From the NCBI GenBank assembly GCA_020634315.1, contig JACKBV010000008.1, positions 62,001 through 126,000 of the forward strand: DNA of 64,000 bases. Reading direction: 5' to 3'. The position numbers were made by a program, and so were the translations under genes. Shown in pieces: positions 44,345 through 53,932 of this stretch. The notes under the pieces were generated by a model, which saw nothing but the letters and a program-made list of their open reading frames with translations, searched no databases and was not told the origin of the DNA. The DNA is from Ardenticatenaceae bacterium (lineage in GTDB: Bacteria; Chloroflexota; Anaerolineae; Promineifilales; Promineifilaceae). Numbering within the stretch: the first letter of the stretch is position 1; each line of letters begins with the position of its first letter.

Positions 44345-46006
44345 ATGAAACAAATCAGACTGCCTTTGTTACTCGTTTTATACCTACTGTCGCTTTTGGG
44401 ATGCCGTGAAACCGCATCCACGCCAACGACAGCCGCCACAGCAACGCCGCCAAACGCGACCAGCCAACCCAACGCCACAGCGACGCAAACAGCCCTGAAA
44501 CCCATCGCGGCAACGCCAACCCTGAGTGATGCACTGCCCACAATAGATGCAGTGGTGGATGCAACGGCCGTTGCCACCACCACTTTACCCGACCTGCCCG
44601 ATCCCACCCTATTTGACATCGCCTGGGATGATCGCTCCCCGTTTCGCGCCGGACTGATTCCCAGTGAACAGGCGATTTTGGATCAACTGCCACAGGCAGC
44701 GGTTTACCTGCTCGATGTTGACATTGATGCCAGCATGACGGCCGTTTCTGGCACACAAGAGATTCACTACACGAATCAAGAAGATGTCCCGTTAGACCGC
44801 CTCTATTTCCACCTTTACCCCAATTTGCTGGGCGGGGCCATCACGGTCAATGACGTGCGCGTAAACGGCCGTTCCGCCCCCACCAATCTAGAAGCTGCCA
44901 ACAGCCTGCTCAACATTTCTCTACCTGCACCACTTGCGCCCGGCGCAGCAACGACTATCCAACTCAGCTTTGAAACCCGCGTCCCGGTTGAAGATGAACG
45001 CAACTACAGCATCTTCACGTACCAACAAAACATCCTGGCGCTGGCCCACTTCTACCCCGTCATCGCCGTTTACGATGCCACAGGCTGGGATACGGCCGTT
45101 CCCGCCCCCCAGGGTGACGTAACCTACGCCGACACCAGCTTTTATCTGGTACGCGTCACGGCACCAGGTTCCGTTGTCGTCGCCGCCAGCGGCATTGAGA
45201 TTGCCACAGACACAGCCAGCAACAGCCACACCTATGCCGCCGGGCCAATGCGTGATTTTTACCTGGCGGCAAGTGCGGACTATGTGCCTGTTTCGCGTCA
45301 AGTCGGCGATGTGACCATCAACAGCTATGCGCCAGCCATTTATGCCGAAGGGGCAACGGCCGTTCTCGATTTTGCCGAAGCCGCCCTCAACAGCTATGGC
45401 ACACGCTTCACCCCATACCCCTTCACCGAACTAGACATCGTCAGCACACCCACGCAAGCATTGGGCATCGAATATCCCGGCATCATCGTCAACGCCCTAC
45501 GCATCTACGACTTGCAAGCAAGCAGCGGCGGCCTGCCCAATTACGTGCGTCTGGAATCGACCACCGCCCATGAAGTCGGCCACCAATGGTTCTACAGCCT
45601 GGTTGGCAACGATCAGCTTGACGAACCCTGGCTCGACGAATCCTTAACGCAATATGTCACCTATCTCTACTACCTGGACACAGGTGGGCCGCAAGCAGCA
45701 GCCTCATTTTTTAGCGCGATGGAAGGCAACTGGAGCGCAGCCGATCAGGCGGACATCCCCATTGGGCTGCCGGTTGCCGCTTATGAAGGCAACGAATATG
45801 GCGCAATTGTTTACGGCCGTGGCCCCATCGTCATGCGCCAACTGGCTGAAATCATGGGTGAAGCCACCTTCGACGAATTTTTGCACGCCTACGTGGCCCA
45901 ATTCAAATGGGGCTTGGCGACCGGCACCGATTTTCGCGCCCTGGCCGAACAAACCTGCGCTTGTGATTTGGAAGATGTGTTTGTGACCGCCATCCTGCCC
46001 CGATAA
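44345..46006 (+). CDS. M1-family metallopeptidase lipoprotein
   Basis: 553 residues. The signal ends in the lipobox SLLGC, followed by a Thr/Pro-rich spacer, then an M1 aminopeptidase catalytic region: a beta saddle (IHYTNQEDVPLDRLYFHLYP), GIEYPGIIV in place of GAMEN, the zinc motif TTAHEVGHQWFYSLVGNDQL and the third ligand in EPWLDESLTQYV. It resembles the M1 part of the large lipoprotein at 17414-21001 (same HEVxHQW...GNDQ...EPWLDE arrangement), so the two are paralogous modules. It acts outside the membrane, probably trimming peptides. 25 bases separate it from the membrane protein before it. Confidence 0.9.
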   Translation: MKQIRLPLLLVLYLLSLLGCRETASTPTTAATATPPNATSQPNATATQTALKPIAATPTLSDALPTIDAVVDATAVATTTLPDLPDPTLFDIAWDDRSPFRAGLIPSEQAILDQLPQAAVYLLDVDIDASMTAVSGTQEIHYTNQEDVPLDRLYFHLYPNLLGGAITVNDVRVNGRSAPTNLEAANSLLNISLPAPLAPGAATTIQLSFETRVPVEDERNYSIFTYQQNILALAHFYPVIAVYDATGWDTAVPAPQGDVTYADTSFYLVRVTAPGSVVVAASGIEIATDTASNSHTYAAGPMRDFYLAASADYVPVSRQVGDVTINSYAPAIYAEGATAVLDFAEAALNSYGTRFTPYPFTELDIVSTPTQALGIEYPGIIVNALRIYDLQASSGGLPNYVRLESTTAHEVGHQWFYSLVGNDQLDEPWLDESLTQYVTYLYYLDTGGPQAAASFFSAMEGNWSAADQADIPIGLPVAAYEGNEYGAIVYGRGPIVMRQLAEIMGEATFDEFLHAYVAQFKWGLATGTDFRALAEQTCACDLEDVFVTAILPR

Positions 46007-46056
46007 TCGCCATTTTACAAGCGTCCAGCGCAATCTTTGCGCTACAATACCAGTCT

Positions 46057-47616
46057 ATGAACAAAGAATATCTGCTCACTCTCGATGTTGGCACCCAAAG
46101 CGTGCGGGCTTTGTTATTCGATGGCAACGGCCGTCTCCACCACAAAATCCAAATCCCCATCGAACCGTACATCTCGCCGCAGCCCGGCTGGGCAGAGCAA
46201 AATCCAGATGTCTACTGGGATGCCATATGTCAGGCGTGTCAGCAGTTGTGGCCGATAAGTGACATTCCGCCGCAGGCCATTGCTGGCGTTGGGCTAACAA
46301 CGCAGCGAGCAACGGTAGTCAACGTCGATAAAACGGGACGGCCGTTACGGCCGGCAATCGTCTGGCTCGACCAGCGGCGCAGCGAAGGGCTAAAACCAGT
46401 CGGCGGCTTGTGGGGCACAGCCTTTGCCCTGGTTGGCATGCGCGAAACAGTCGCCTACATCCAGGCCGAAGCCGAAGCCAACTGGCTCATGCACCACCAA
46501 CCCGAAATTTGGGACAAAACTTACAAATACCTCTACTTATCAGGCTACCTGACCCACAAACTCACCGGCCACTTTGTCGATTCCATCGGCTGTCAGGTCG
46601 GTTACATGCCCTTCGACTACAAGGCCAAAACCTGGGCGAAAGCGTGGGATTGGAAATGGCGTGCCTTGCCCATGTCATCCGACAAACTGCCCAAACTCAT
46701 CCCTCCGGCACAACCTTTGGGCGAAATCACAGCCGCCGCCAGCGCCGCCACCGGCATCCCCGCCGGGCTGCCGCTCATTGCCGCCGCCGCCGACAAAGCG
46801 TGCGAAATCATCGGCTCCGGCGCACTTGCACCGCATATCGGCGCGTTGAGCTATGGCACAACAGCAACCATTAACACCACGCACAAAAAATATGTCGAAG
46901 TCATCCCCCTCATCCCGCCATATCCTTCGGCCGTGCCCGACGCCTACAGCCTGGAAATCCAGGTGTATCGCGGCTTTTGGATGGTGAGTTGGTTCAAGCG
47001 AGAATTTGGCTTGCGCGAACATCAACTGGCGGCAGAACGTGGCATCCAGGCAGAAGATTTATTCGACAATCTGGTGTCGGAAGTGCCGCCCGGCTCCATG
47101 GGCCTGACTTTGCAGCCTTATTGGTCGCCGGGACTGCGCGTGCCCGGACCAGAAGCCAAAGGGGCCATCATTGGTTGGGGCGATGTGCATACGCGCGGAC
47201 ACCTGTATCGCGCCATTTTGGAAGGATTGGCGTACGCGTTGCGCGAAGGCAAGGAACGCACGGAAAAACGAAGCGGTGTGGCGATTACCGAACTGCGCGT
47301 GGCCGGTGGTGGGTCGCAAAGTGATGCGGCCATGCAAATCACGGCCGATGTTTTTGGGCTGCAAGTGTCGCGCCCGCATGTGTACGAAGCATCGGGGCTG
47401 GGCGCAGCCATTGATGTGGCTGTTGGCGTGGGGCTGCACGGTGACTTTGCAACGGCCGTTTCCGCCATGACCCATCCCGGTGACACCTTCACCCCGGATC
47501 CAATCACCCACTCGCTTTACAATGACCTGTATCACGGCGTCTACAAAAAAATGTACAAACAGCTAAAACCGCTCTATGAGACAATCCGCGATGTGACCGG
47601 TTATCCATCACGATAA
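46057..47616 (+). CDS. FGGY-family carbohydrate kinase
   Basis: 519 residues. N-terminal FGGY half: LLTLDVGTQSVRALLFDGNG, PGWAEQNPDVYW, GVGLTTQRATVV, RPAIVWLDQRR. C-terminal half: GALSYGTTATINT, LEGLAYALREGKERTEKR, LRVAGGGSQSDAAMQITADV, EASGLGAAIDVAVG. Enzymes of this family phosphorylate sugars or polyols (xylulose, ribulose, glycerol, erythritol) with ATP. The exact substrate cannot be read here; the GLTTQR and AIVWLDQR motifs are shared by several subfamilies. It has no sugar-isomerase or transporter neighbours, lying between two lipoprotein genes. Confidence 0.92.
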   Translation: MNKEYLLTLDVGTQSVRALLFDGNGRLHHKIQIPIEPYISPQPGWAEQNPDVYWDAICQACQQLWPISDIPPQAIAGVGLTTQRATVVNVDKTGRPLRPAIVWLDQRRSEGLKPVGGLWGTAFALVGMRETVAYIQAEAEANWLMHHQPEIWDKTYKYLYLSGYLTHKLTGHFVDSIGCQVGYMPFDYKAKTWAKAWDWKWRALPMSSDKLPKLIPPAQPLGEITAAASAATGIPAGLPLIAAAADKACEIIGSGALAPHIGALSYGTTATINTTHKKYVEVIPLIPPYPSAVPDAYSLEIQVYRGFWMVSWFKREFGLREHQLAAERGIQAEDLFDNLVSEVPPGSMGLTLQPYWSPGLRVPGPEAKGAIIGWGDVHTRGHLYRAILEGLAYALREGKERTEKRSGVAITELRVAGGGSQSDAAMQITADVFGLQVSRPHVYEASGLGAAIDVAVGVGLHGDFATAVSAMTHPGDTFTPDPITHSLYNDLYHGVYKKMYKQLKPLYETIRDVTGYPSR

Positions 47617-47648
47617 ACCACCATCCACTTCCCCTGAAGGACATAACT

Positions 47649-50600
47649 ATGCACAAAAGAACTTATCTGCTCCTTTTCATTTTTATTTTCTTGTTCACGG
47701 CGTGCGCCGAGGATGCGCCAACGCCAGCAGCAGTGACGCCGGAAGTGGCAACGGCCGTTCCCACCACCCCGGCAGAAAACACGCCACCGCCAGCAGAAAC
47801 CACTGCGCCAGCCCCACTCAGTGATGGCGTTGTCATCAGCGAGGTATTGATTGGCGTACCCGGCGGCAATAATTATGAATTCATCGAGCTGTACAATGGT
47901 GGAGAAACGGCCGTTTCCCTCGCCGGTTGGTCACTCTGGTATGCCAGCAAAGCAGGGCAAGACCCGGAGCAGCTCATCGCCTGGGACAACAGCGCCGCCG
48001 TCCCCCCCTTCGGCCACTACCTGCTCATCCACGAAGAGCAAGATTTCGGCCTCATCCCCGATGCCACCTTCGCCCTTTCACTCTCAAACAAGCAAGGCGG
48101 CTTGCTGCTGCGCGACGCCAATGACAATGTAATTGACGCCTTTGGCTGGGGTGAAACCGTGCCAGATGGCTTCTTCACCGGTGCTCCCATTCCTGTGCCG
48201 GAGAGCGGTGACAGCCTGGAACGGCTGCCCGGCGGCAGTACAGGCAACGGGCAAAACAGCGGGGACAATACGGCCGATTTTCAGGCCAACGCTGCCCCCA
48301 ATCCGCAAAACAGCGGCAGTGCCCTCACCCCCGCAGTCACAAACAAACTGGAACTGCTGCTGGAAGCGCCAGAAGTGGTCGAGCCAGGTGCAGAATTTAG
48401 CTACCTGATAACGGTGGGCAACACAATGGATACGGCGGCGCGTGACGTTGTCGTCACCATCCCCATCCCCGATTATTTCACAGTCGTCAGCCTGCCCAGC
48501 GGATTTAGCAGTGAAGAAGGGGCCATTGTCTGGCAAATTTCCGACCTGCCCGCCGCAAGCGAAATGGACGCCGACGTCAAACTGCAAAGCCCATACACCT
48601 ACGTAGACACCCTTGTCAACGGTTATTACGCCGACGCCGCTGGCCTCATTCGCAGCTATGGGTCGCCACAGTTGATCACGATGGCTGGCGGAGCCGTGCC
48701 CATCGCCATTGCCCGTGACATGGTGGGCAGCGTTGTCGGCATTGAGGGCGTCGCCACCATGTATACCGACGGCTTTTTCGCCGGGACCACCGGCACCAAG
48801 TTTTACATGGAAGATGACAGCGGCGGCATTCAGGTTTACATCCCCGGTGGCATGGGAGTGGTAAATGTCGCGATTGGCGACAACGTTCACGTTACCGGCA
48901 AGATTGAGCTATACCGCGATTCGCTAGAAATCATCCCCGTCACCATCCCCGATGATGTGCTGGTACTGGACAGCGGTGAACCACTGCCGCCCGCGCCCAT
49001 CACCGTGCTCGACAACGAAACAGACGATGCCATCATTGGCCGCCTGACCACACTTGCAGGCACAGTGACGCGCGTTGAGGAGTTTTCTTTCTCCTATGAG
49101 CTAGACATCGCCGATGACCAGGGCAATGTGACTCTGGTTTACATCGAAAAGGAGACGGGCGTCAGTGCCGAGCCAATTGATTTGGGCGAACAGTATCGCA
49201 TCACCGGCATCAGTGAATTTTACAGCGGGCTGCGCCAGATTAAGCCCCGTTTGCAAAGTGACATTGAGCGCATTTATCCGCCCATTGTTTGGGTAGAAAT
49301 GCGCAGTGCCAATAATGTGCAGCCGGGCAACCCGCTGACCTATACCATCACGGTTTACAATTACACGGAAACGGCCGTTACCAATCTCACCATCCTCGCT
49401 CCTGTCCCCAACAATTTGCCAGACGTGCTGCCCGACACAAACGGACTCGTTGCCTCCGGCAGCGTCACCTGGCAAATAGCAGAAATCCCCGGCGCGGGCG
49501 GCAGCGCGACTGTCGCCTACGTCCTGTCGGTTCCCGACGATGCCACCGATTTTCTACAAGCACCAGCTGTCACCGTAACGGCCGATTCCCTGCCCGAACC
49601 GCTCACTTCCGATGAATTCATCACCTTCATCGGCGAAGGCGTGCCGATTTGGGCCATTCAAGGGAGCGGCGACCGCTCCCCCTATGTGCGCAGCGACGCC
49701 ACTACCACGGGCATCGTCAGCGGCGTTTTCCCCGATTTGCACGGCTTCTTCATCCAGGAAACGGAGACGGACGACAATCCGGCCACATCGGCGGGGCTGT
49801 TTGTGCTGTATGGCAATGCCAGTGACGCCGTAGGCACGCTGCCGGTCGCCATTGGCGATTTGGTGCAGCTTACTGGCCGCGTGCGCGAGCTTTCCGGGCA
49901 AACAACGCTCAACGTCACCAACCCGGACGCACTCATCATTCACAGCAGCGACAACCCGCTGCCCCCGGCCACGGTGATTGATCCGCCACAGGAAACGGCC
50001 GTTGCCGCCATTTACAACGAAACATTGGAAGGGATGCTGGTGACACTGGGCGAAACGGCCGTTGCCGTGGCCCCCGCCACCCAATATGGCGAATACGTTC
50101 TCGTTTATGACCGTTGGGGCGTAGAAACTGTGCCACGCGGCGCGGAAACCGGCTTCTTCATCATTGTCGACGATGGCTCCTCTATCGTCCATGAAAGCCA
50201 GGAAACATTGCCCACGCCCATTGCCGTTGGCGACCAAATTAGCGACCTCACCGGGCCGCTGGCTTTCACCTATGATCAGTTCAAGATTGAACCGATTGTG
50301 ACGCCCACCGTGATCATGGCGGAACGGCCGTTGCCCAGCCTGCCCCCCATTGCCGATAACGAGCTGCGCATCGCCACCTTCAACACCGAAAACTTCTTTG
50401 ATAATAGCGACCCCCATCCCAGCAGCCCGCCCCTTCCTACCCGTGACGAATATGAGCACAAACTGGCAAAGCTGGCTGATGCCATTGTGCATATGGGTGC
50501 GCCGCAGATCATTGGCTTGCAAGAGGTGGAAAACATAGAGGTCTTAGCCGACCTGGCAGCGACAGAAGCGTTAGCCAGCTTCAATTATCAGCCTTACCTG

Positions 50601-51197
50601 ATTGAGGGGTATGATTCGCGGGGCATTGATGTGGGCTATTTGGTGCGCACCGATGTTGTCACCATCTCCGGCTTCACTGCGTACCCCGAACCCAATGGCC
50701 TCATGAGCCGCCCCCCATTGGTGATTACAGCCACGGTGCAAGGGCCATCAGGGCCGCTCACGTTTTACGTGTTGAACAATCATTTCCTGTCGCTGTCCGC
50801 CGGCGAGGAAGCGACAGAAGCGACACGCACGGCACAAGCAGCCTGGAATGTGACCATTATGGACGAAATCCGCGCCGCACATCCAGATGCGCTGTTTGTG
50901 GTCATGGGCGACCTGAATTCTTTCTATGAAACGCCGCCGCTTACGACGCTGCAAGCAAGTGGGCTGCACCATGTGTATGAGTTTTTGCCGGACGAGGAAC
51001 GGCCGTATACCTACATTTTTGAGGGCGCGACGCAAACACTGGATCACATCTTGTTGTCACCAGAATTGTTTGATGCGGTAACGGCCGTTACCGCCCTGCA
51101 CATCGACGCCAACTACCCCCTCCCCAGTACAGATGACGCGTCGGCAAAACACGTTTCCGACCACGATCCATTGATCGTGTCCATCGAACTCAAGTAA
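47649..51197 (+). CDS. Large lipoprotein: lamin-tail, DUF11, OB-fold and exonuclease/phosphatase domains
   Basis: 1182 residues. Signal and lipobox LFTACAED. Order: lamin-tail domain (VVISEVLIGVPG, FIELYNGGETAVSLAGWSL), a DUF11/CARDB repeat, an OB-fold segment (GVATMYTDGFFAGTTGTKFY, YIPGG, VTGKIELY), a second DUF11 repeat, a second OB-fold (TGIVSGVFPDLHGFFIQETE, LTGRVREL), then an endonuclease/exonuclease/phosphatase domain (from residue about 900): IATFNTENFFD, IIGLQEVENIE, VVMGDLNSFYE, LDHILLSPELF, SDHDPLIV. All catalytic residues of that superfamily are visible. It resembles extracellular nucleases of the ExeM/NucH type. Probable role: degradation of extracellular DNA for nutrients or biofilm turnover. 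Confidence 0.9.
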   Translation: MHKRTYLLLFIFIFLFTACAEDAPTPAAVTPEVATAVPTTPAENTPPPAETTAPAPLSDGVVISEVLIGVPGGNNYEFIELYNGGETAVSLAGWSLWYASKAGQDPEQLIAWDNSAAVPPFGHYLLIHEEQDFGLIPDATFALSLSNKQGGLLLRDANDNVIDAFGWGETVPDGFFTGAPIPVPESGDSLERLPGGSTGNGQNSGDNTADFQANAAPNPQNSGSALTPAVTNKLELLLEAPEVVEPGAEFSYLITVGNTMDTAARDVVVTIPIPDYFTVVSLPSGFSSEEGAIVWQISDLPAASEMDADVKLQSPYTYVDTLVNGYYADAAGLIRSYGSPQLITMAGGAVPIAIARDMVGSVVGIEGVATMYTDGFFAGTTGTKFYMEDDSGGIQVYIPGGMGVVNVAIGDNVHVTGKIELYRDSLEIIPVTIPDDVLVLDSGEPLPPAPITVLDNETDDAIIGRLTTLAGTVTRVEEFSFSYELDIADDQGNVTLVYIEKETGVSAEPIDLGEQYRITGISEFYSGLRQIKPRLQSDIERIYPPIVWVEMRSANNVQPGNPLTYTITVYNYTETAVTNLTILAPVPNNLPDVLPDTNGLVASGSVTWQIAEIPGAGGSATVAYVLSVPDDATDFLQAPAVTVTADSLPEPLTSDEFITFIGEGVPIWAIQGSGDRSPYVRSDATTTGIVSGVFPDLHGFFIQETETDDNPATSAGLFVLYGNASDAVGTLPVAIGDLVQLTGRVRELSGQTTLNVTNPDALIIHSSDNPLPPATVIDPPQETAVAAIYNETLEGMLVTLGETAVAVAPATQYGEYVLVYDRWGVETVPRGAETGFFIIVDDGSSIVHESQETLPTPIAVGDQISDLTGPLAFTYDQFKIEPIVTPTVIMAERPLPSLPPIADNELRIATFNTENFFDNSDPHPSSPPLPTRDEYEHKLAKLADAIVHMGAPQIIGLQEVENIEVLADLAATEALASFNYQPYLIEGYDSRGIDVGYLVRTDVVTISGFTAYPEPNGLMSRPPLVITATVQGPSGPLTFYVLNNHFLSLSAGEEATEATRTAQAAWNVTIMDEIRAAHPDALFVVMGDLNSFYETPPLTTLQASGLHHVYEFLPDEERPYTYIFEGATQTLDHILLSPELFDAVTAVTALHIDANYPLPSTDDASAKHVSDHDPLIVSIELK

Positions 51198-51223
51198 CCA
51201 CGCCTAAACGATTTCACACTTTG

Positions 51224-51267
51224 AGGCACAAAGATGCGGAGAAAAAAACCACATCTTTGTGCCTTTT
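51224..51267 (+). terminator. Intrinsic terminator
   Basis: 13-bp stem AGGCACAAAGATG/CATCTTTGTGCCT with a 15-base A-rich loop and a TTTT end, 26 bases after the stop of the nuclease-like lipoprotein. Confidence 0.9.
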
Positions 51268-51585
51268 GATATAAATTTTTGCCTGCCGCGCCGAGCACCC
51301 CACCTCTATGGTACTAATTTCCTAATCAACAAATTGGCGCTGCACGATCATGAACAACCCAAATTATGCCATTTTGGAGCAAAAATACAGCCCCCAGGAA
51401 AGCCATTCACTGAGATTATTCGCAACTTTTGTCAAGATATGGGGGTGATATTCACGACGGCTTCACGAAATGTTAAATACTAATACATCAGCGTGCACAA
51501 TCAGCCCCCATTTATAGCCCCTGCTAAGGTTAGCGAATCACATCAGCCGCCAAGTTAAGAACACTTGTTCCCCACATATACGGGA

Positions 51586-51672
51586 TTGACACGGCTGGCA
51601 CCCCCAAGAATTGGCATGGGGGTTGTTGTGTCAAGACCGCAACCTTAAAAAAAACGAATTTTTTAAGGTTGC
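51586..51672. promoter_or_regulatory. Two strong hairpins in the dnaA upstream region
   Basis: First (51586-51634): outer arms TTGACAC/GTGTCAA and inner arms ACCCCCA/TGGGGGT. Second (51639-51672): a 14-bp perfect stem GCAACCTTAAAAAA/TTTTTTAAGGTTGC with a six-base loop. They lie before the predicted dnaA promoter. The wider region 51268-52037 is AT-rich and has no convincing gene. No TTATCCACA-type DnaA boxes were found, so an origin here is not established. Confidence 0.6.
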
Positions 51673-51721
51673 GCCTTCCTAAAAATTTTCAACCTTTTAA
51701 GGGAATTCCTCGTTAATTACA

Positions 51722-51750
51722 TTGCATCTACCCATGCCGTTTGCTAGAAT
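51722..51750 (+). promoter_or_regulatory. Sigma-70-type promoter for dnaA
   Basis: TTGCAT, 17-base spacer, TAGAAT. Transcription would start near 51757, leaving an untranslated leader of about 280 bases before dnaA. An 82-codon open frame (51844-52092) in the leader overlaps the dnaA start but lacks a ribosome site and any recognisable protein pattern. Confidence 0.6.
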
Positions 51751-52037
51751 GTTAAGACCGTTGTGAAAACCCAAAACAAGGAGCTCACGACCGCACAATA
51801 GAGAATCATTGGGAGCACTCCTCATCAGATAGTCCAGTTCGCGATGAGAAAGGTTGTATTCTTTATTGGACCTGCACTGAAGTACGGCTCATCATGCAAC
51901 GGGAAGCAGTCCCTACACCATAAATTCGGTTTCTTCTTTCATGAAGACATGCCGGCACTATGTGAATCAATCACATTGTACGCCAGAGGTTTGCTGCCTC
52001 CGGGTGTCAATATTTGTTGGATAAGAGGTATTGGATT

Positions 52038-53402
52038 ATGTCACCAGAAACAGCCTGGAAAGCGACCTTGGGAGAGCTTGAATTACAAATGACAAAGGCG
52101 ACTTTCAACACATGGCTGAAAGGCGCACGGCTTATTGCCTATGAAAACAATGAGTACGTGATTGGTGTACGCAATGACTATGCAAAAGATTGGTTAGAAA
52201 ATCGCCTTCGTGACACCATTTTGCGTACCCTCTCGGCCATCGCCGGACAAAAAAAAGTACAGGTTCGATTTGTCGTTTGGTCAGATGAAATCATCACTCC
52301 CCCACCGTCAGTTCTCAACATGGAAACAGAGCCAGGCAAACCCCAAGCAACGGCCGTTCCCAAACTCAATGGCAACGGTGGCGGCGGATTAAACAGCCGC
52401 TTCACTTTTAGCACCTTCGTCGTCGGCCCTAGCAACCGCCTGGCCCATGCTGCCGCCCTCTCTGTCGCCGAAAACCCCGGACAAACCTATAACCCCTTGT
52501 TTGTCTATGGCGGCGTTGGATTAGGCAAAACGCACTTGTTACACGCCATCGGGCAAAAGTGTATCGCAGACGGCCGTACCATTCGCTACATCTCCTCCGA
52601 AACATTTACCAACGATCTGGTGCAATCCATCCGCAATAAGCAGATGGATCAATTTCGCGAACGGTATCGCACACCAGACGTGTTGATGATCGATGATATT
52701 CAGTTCATCGCCGGGAAAGAGAGTACGCAAGAAGAGCTTTTCCACACGTTCAATGATTTGCACAGCCATGGCAAACAGGTCGTCATCTCCAGTGACCGCC
52801 CGCCAAAGGCGATGGTCACATTAGAAGAGCGGCTGCAATCTCGCTTTGAATGGGGTTTGATGGCCGATATTCAGCAGCCAGACCTGGAAACGCGCAAAGC
52901 AATTTTGCAATCCAAGGCGGAGAGCAGCGGCATTTACGTACCAGATGAAACGCTGGAAGTGATTGCCCATCATGTGCGCAACAACATCCGTGAATTGGAA
53001 GGCGCCTTGAACAAAGTTGTGGCCTATGCGCAATTATCTGGGCGCGAAGTGGATGAGGATTTAATCGGCATGGCGCTGGCCGACCTGATTCGCCAGCCAG
53101 ACAAGCTGACAGTGGAACAGGTTGTGGATGCGGTGTGCAGCTATTACAAAGTCGCGGCCGATGAACTGTTCAGCAACAGCCGCAAACGCACGATTGCCTT
53201 TCCACGCCAGATGGTGATGTATCTGGCACGCACAGAAACAGATGCGTCGCTGCCTCAAATTGGGGCAAAATTGGGGAACCGCGACCATTCGACTATTTTG
53301 TACGGATACGAAAAAATCGCATCACTCTTGGAAACAGACGCCACCGCACGACGTGAAATGCTGGATATTAAGGCTTCTATGTATGAAGTCCAGGCAGTAT
53401 GA
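52038..53402 (+). CDS. dnaA: Chromosomal replication initiator DnaA
   Basis: 454 residues from ATG 52038 (MSPETAWKATLGELELQM); the AAGAGG element upstream decides this start over the longer frame. Domain I at 1-85 (TFNTWLKGARLIAYENNEYV), a linker rich in Pro and Asn/Gly, and AAA+ domain III: FTFSTFVVGPSNRLAHAAAL, P-loop GGVGLGKTHLLHAIG, VLMIDDIQFIAGKESTQEE, DRPPKAMVTLEERLQSRFEW. Domain IV: AFPRQMVMYLARTETDASLP and the DNA-binding signature LGNRDHSTILYGYEKI. It binds oriC and opens DNA. dnaN does not follow; a terminator does, so the usual dnaA-dnaN order is broken here. Confidence 0.97.
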   Translation: MSPETAWKATLGELELQMTKATFNTWLKGARLIAYENNEYVIGVRNDYAKDWLENRLRDTILRTLSAIAGQKKVQVRFVVWSDEIITPPPSVLNMETEPGKPQATAVPKLNGNGGGGLNSRFTFSTFVVGPSNRLAHAAALSVAENPGQTYNPLFVYGGVGLGKTHLLHAIGQKCIADGRTIRYISSETFTNDLVQSIRNKQMDQFRERYRTPDVLMIDDIQFIAGKESTQEELFHTFNDLHSHGKQVVISSDRPPKAMVTLEERLQSRFEWGLMADIQQPDLETRKAILQSKAESSGIYVPDETLEVIAHHVRNNIRELEGALNKVVAYAQLSGREVDEDLIGMALADLIRQPDKLTVEQVVDAVCSYYKVAADELFSNSRKRTIAFPRQMVMYLARTETDASLPQIGAKLGNRDHSTILYGYEKIASLLETDATARREMLDIKASMYEVQAV

Positions 53403-53432
53403 TCATTAAAACGCAGTAAGTGCGGCAACAAC

Positions 53433-53461
53433 AAAAAACCGGACATATAGTCCGGTTTTTT
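53433..53461. terminator. Bidirectional terminator after dnaA
   Basis: Perfect 12-bp stem AAAAAACCGGAC/GTCCGGTTTTTT with a 5-base loop (ATATA). It sits 30 bases after dnaA and directly against the stop of the convergent GNAT gene. Confidence 0.93.
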
Positions 53462-53464
53462 GTT

Positions 53465-53932
53465 TTACGGCAGTTTGCGCACAAAATTAGCCATGAACGG
53501 CCGTTCCTCCCACCCTTGCTTCTCGTAAAATTGGCGCTGGTACGATTCGCGCTGACGGCCGTTCAGCAGAGAGAGGCGAGAACAGCCGCGTGCTGCGGCC
53601 TCTGCATACACAGCATCAAGCAGCTGCCGCCCCACGCCCAGGCCACGCGCCTGCGGACGAACAAACAGTTCGGACACATAGCCCTCCGGGCCAGTCATGA
53701 ACAGATACGGCAGCCAGTGAACGGCCGTATATCCCACCACTTCCCCGACAGAGACAGCAACATAGATGGCATGGCTGTCATCGCGTAAGCAATCCTGCAA
53801 AAAGCGACGAACCCGAACGGCCGTTTCCGCCGCCGACTCCGCCGCCATGTGTGCAAACCAGTTCGTCTCGCGCAAAATGGCGGCAACGGCCGTTGCATCA
53901 TCCAGGTGTGCCGCGCGAATTTCCAGCGTCAT
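53465..53932 (-). CDS. GNAT-family N-acetyltransferase
   Basis: 155 residues from ATG 53932 (MTLEIRAAHLDDATAVAAIL); the frame is open further upstream but that would run into the previous gene. GNAT motifs: VGEVVGYTAVHWLPY (strand 4), YVSELFVRPQARGLGVGRQL (acetyl-CoA loop, Q/RxxGxG/A), LLDAVYAEAAARGCSRLSL, then FYEKQGWEERPF near the end. It probably acetylates an amine or a protein; the substrate is unknown. Its ATG overlaps the TGA of the YyaL gene by four bases (ATGA), so the two are translationally coupled. Confidence 0.9.
   Translation of the reverse strand: MTLEIRAAHLDDATAVAAILRETNWFAHMAAESAAETAVRVRRFLQDCLRDDSHAIYVAVSVGEVVGYTAVHWLPYLFMTGPEGYVSELFVRPQARGLGVGRQLLDAVYAEAAARGCSRLSLLNGRQRESYQRQFYEKQGWEERPFMANFVRKLP

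Noticed and set aside
51268..52037. Chromosomal origin oriC
   Set aside because: AT-rich and hairpin-bearing, but no convincing DnaA boxes (TTATCCACA-type) were found by eye.
51844..52092. 82-codon protein in the dnaA leader
   Set aside because: No ribosome site, no protein-like pattern, and it overlaps the dnaA start in another frame.
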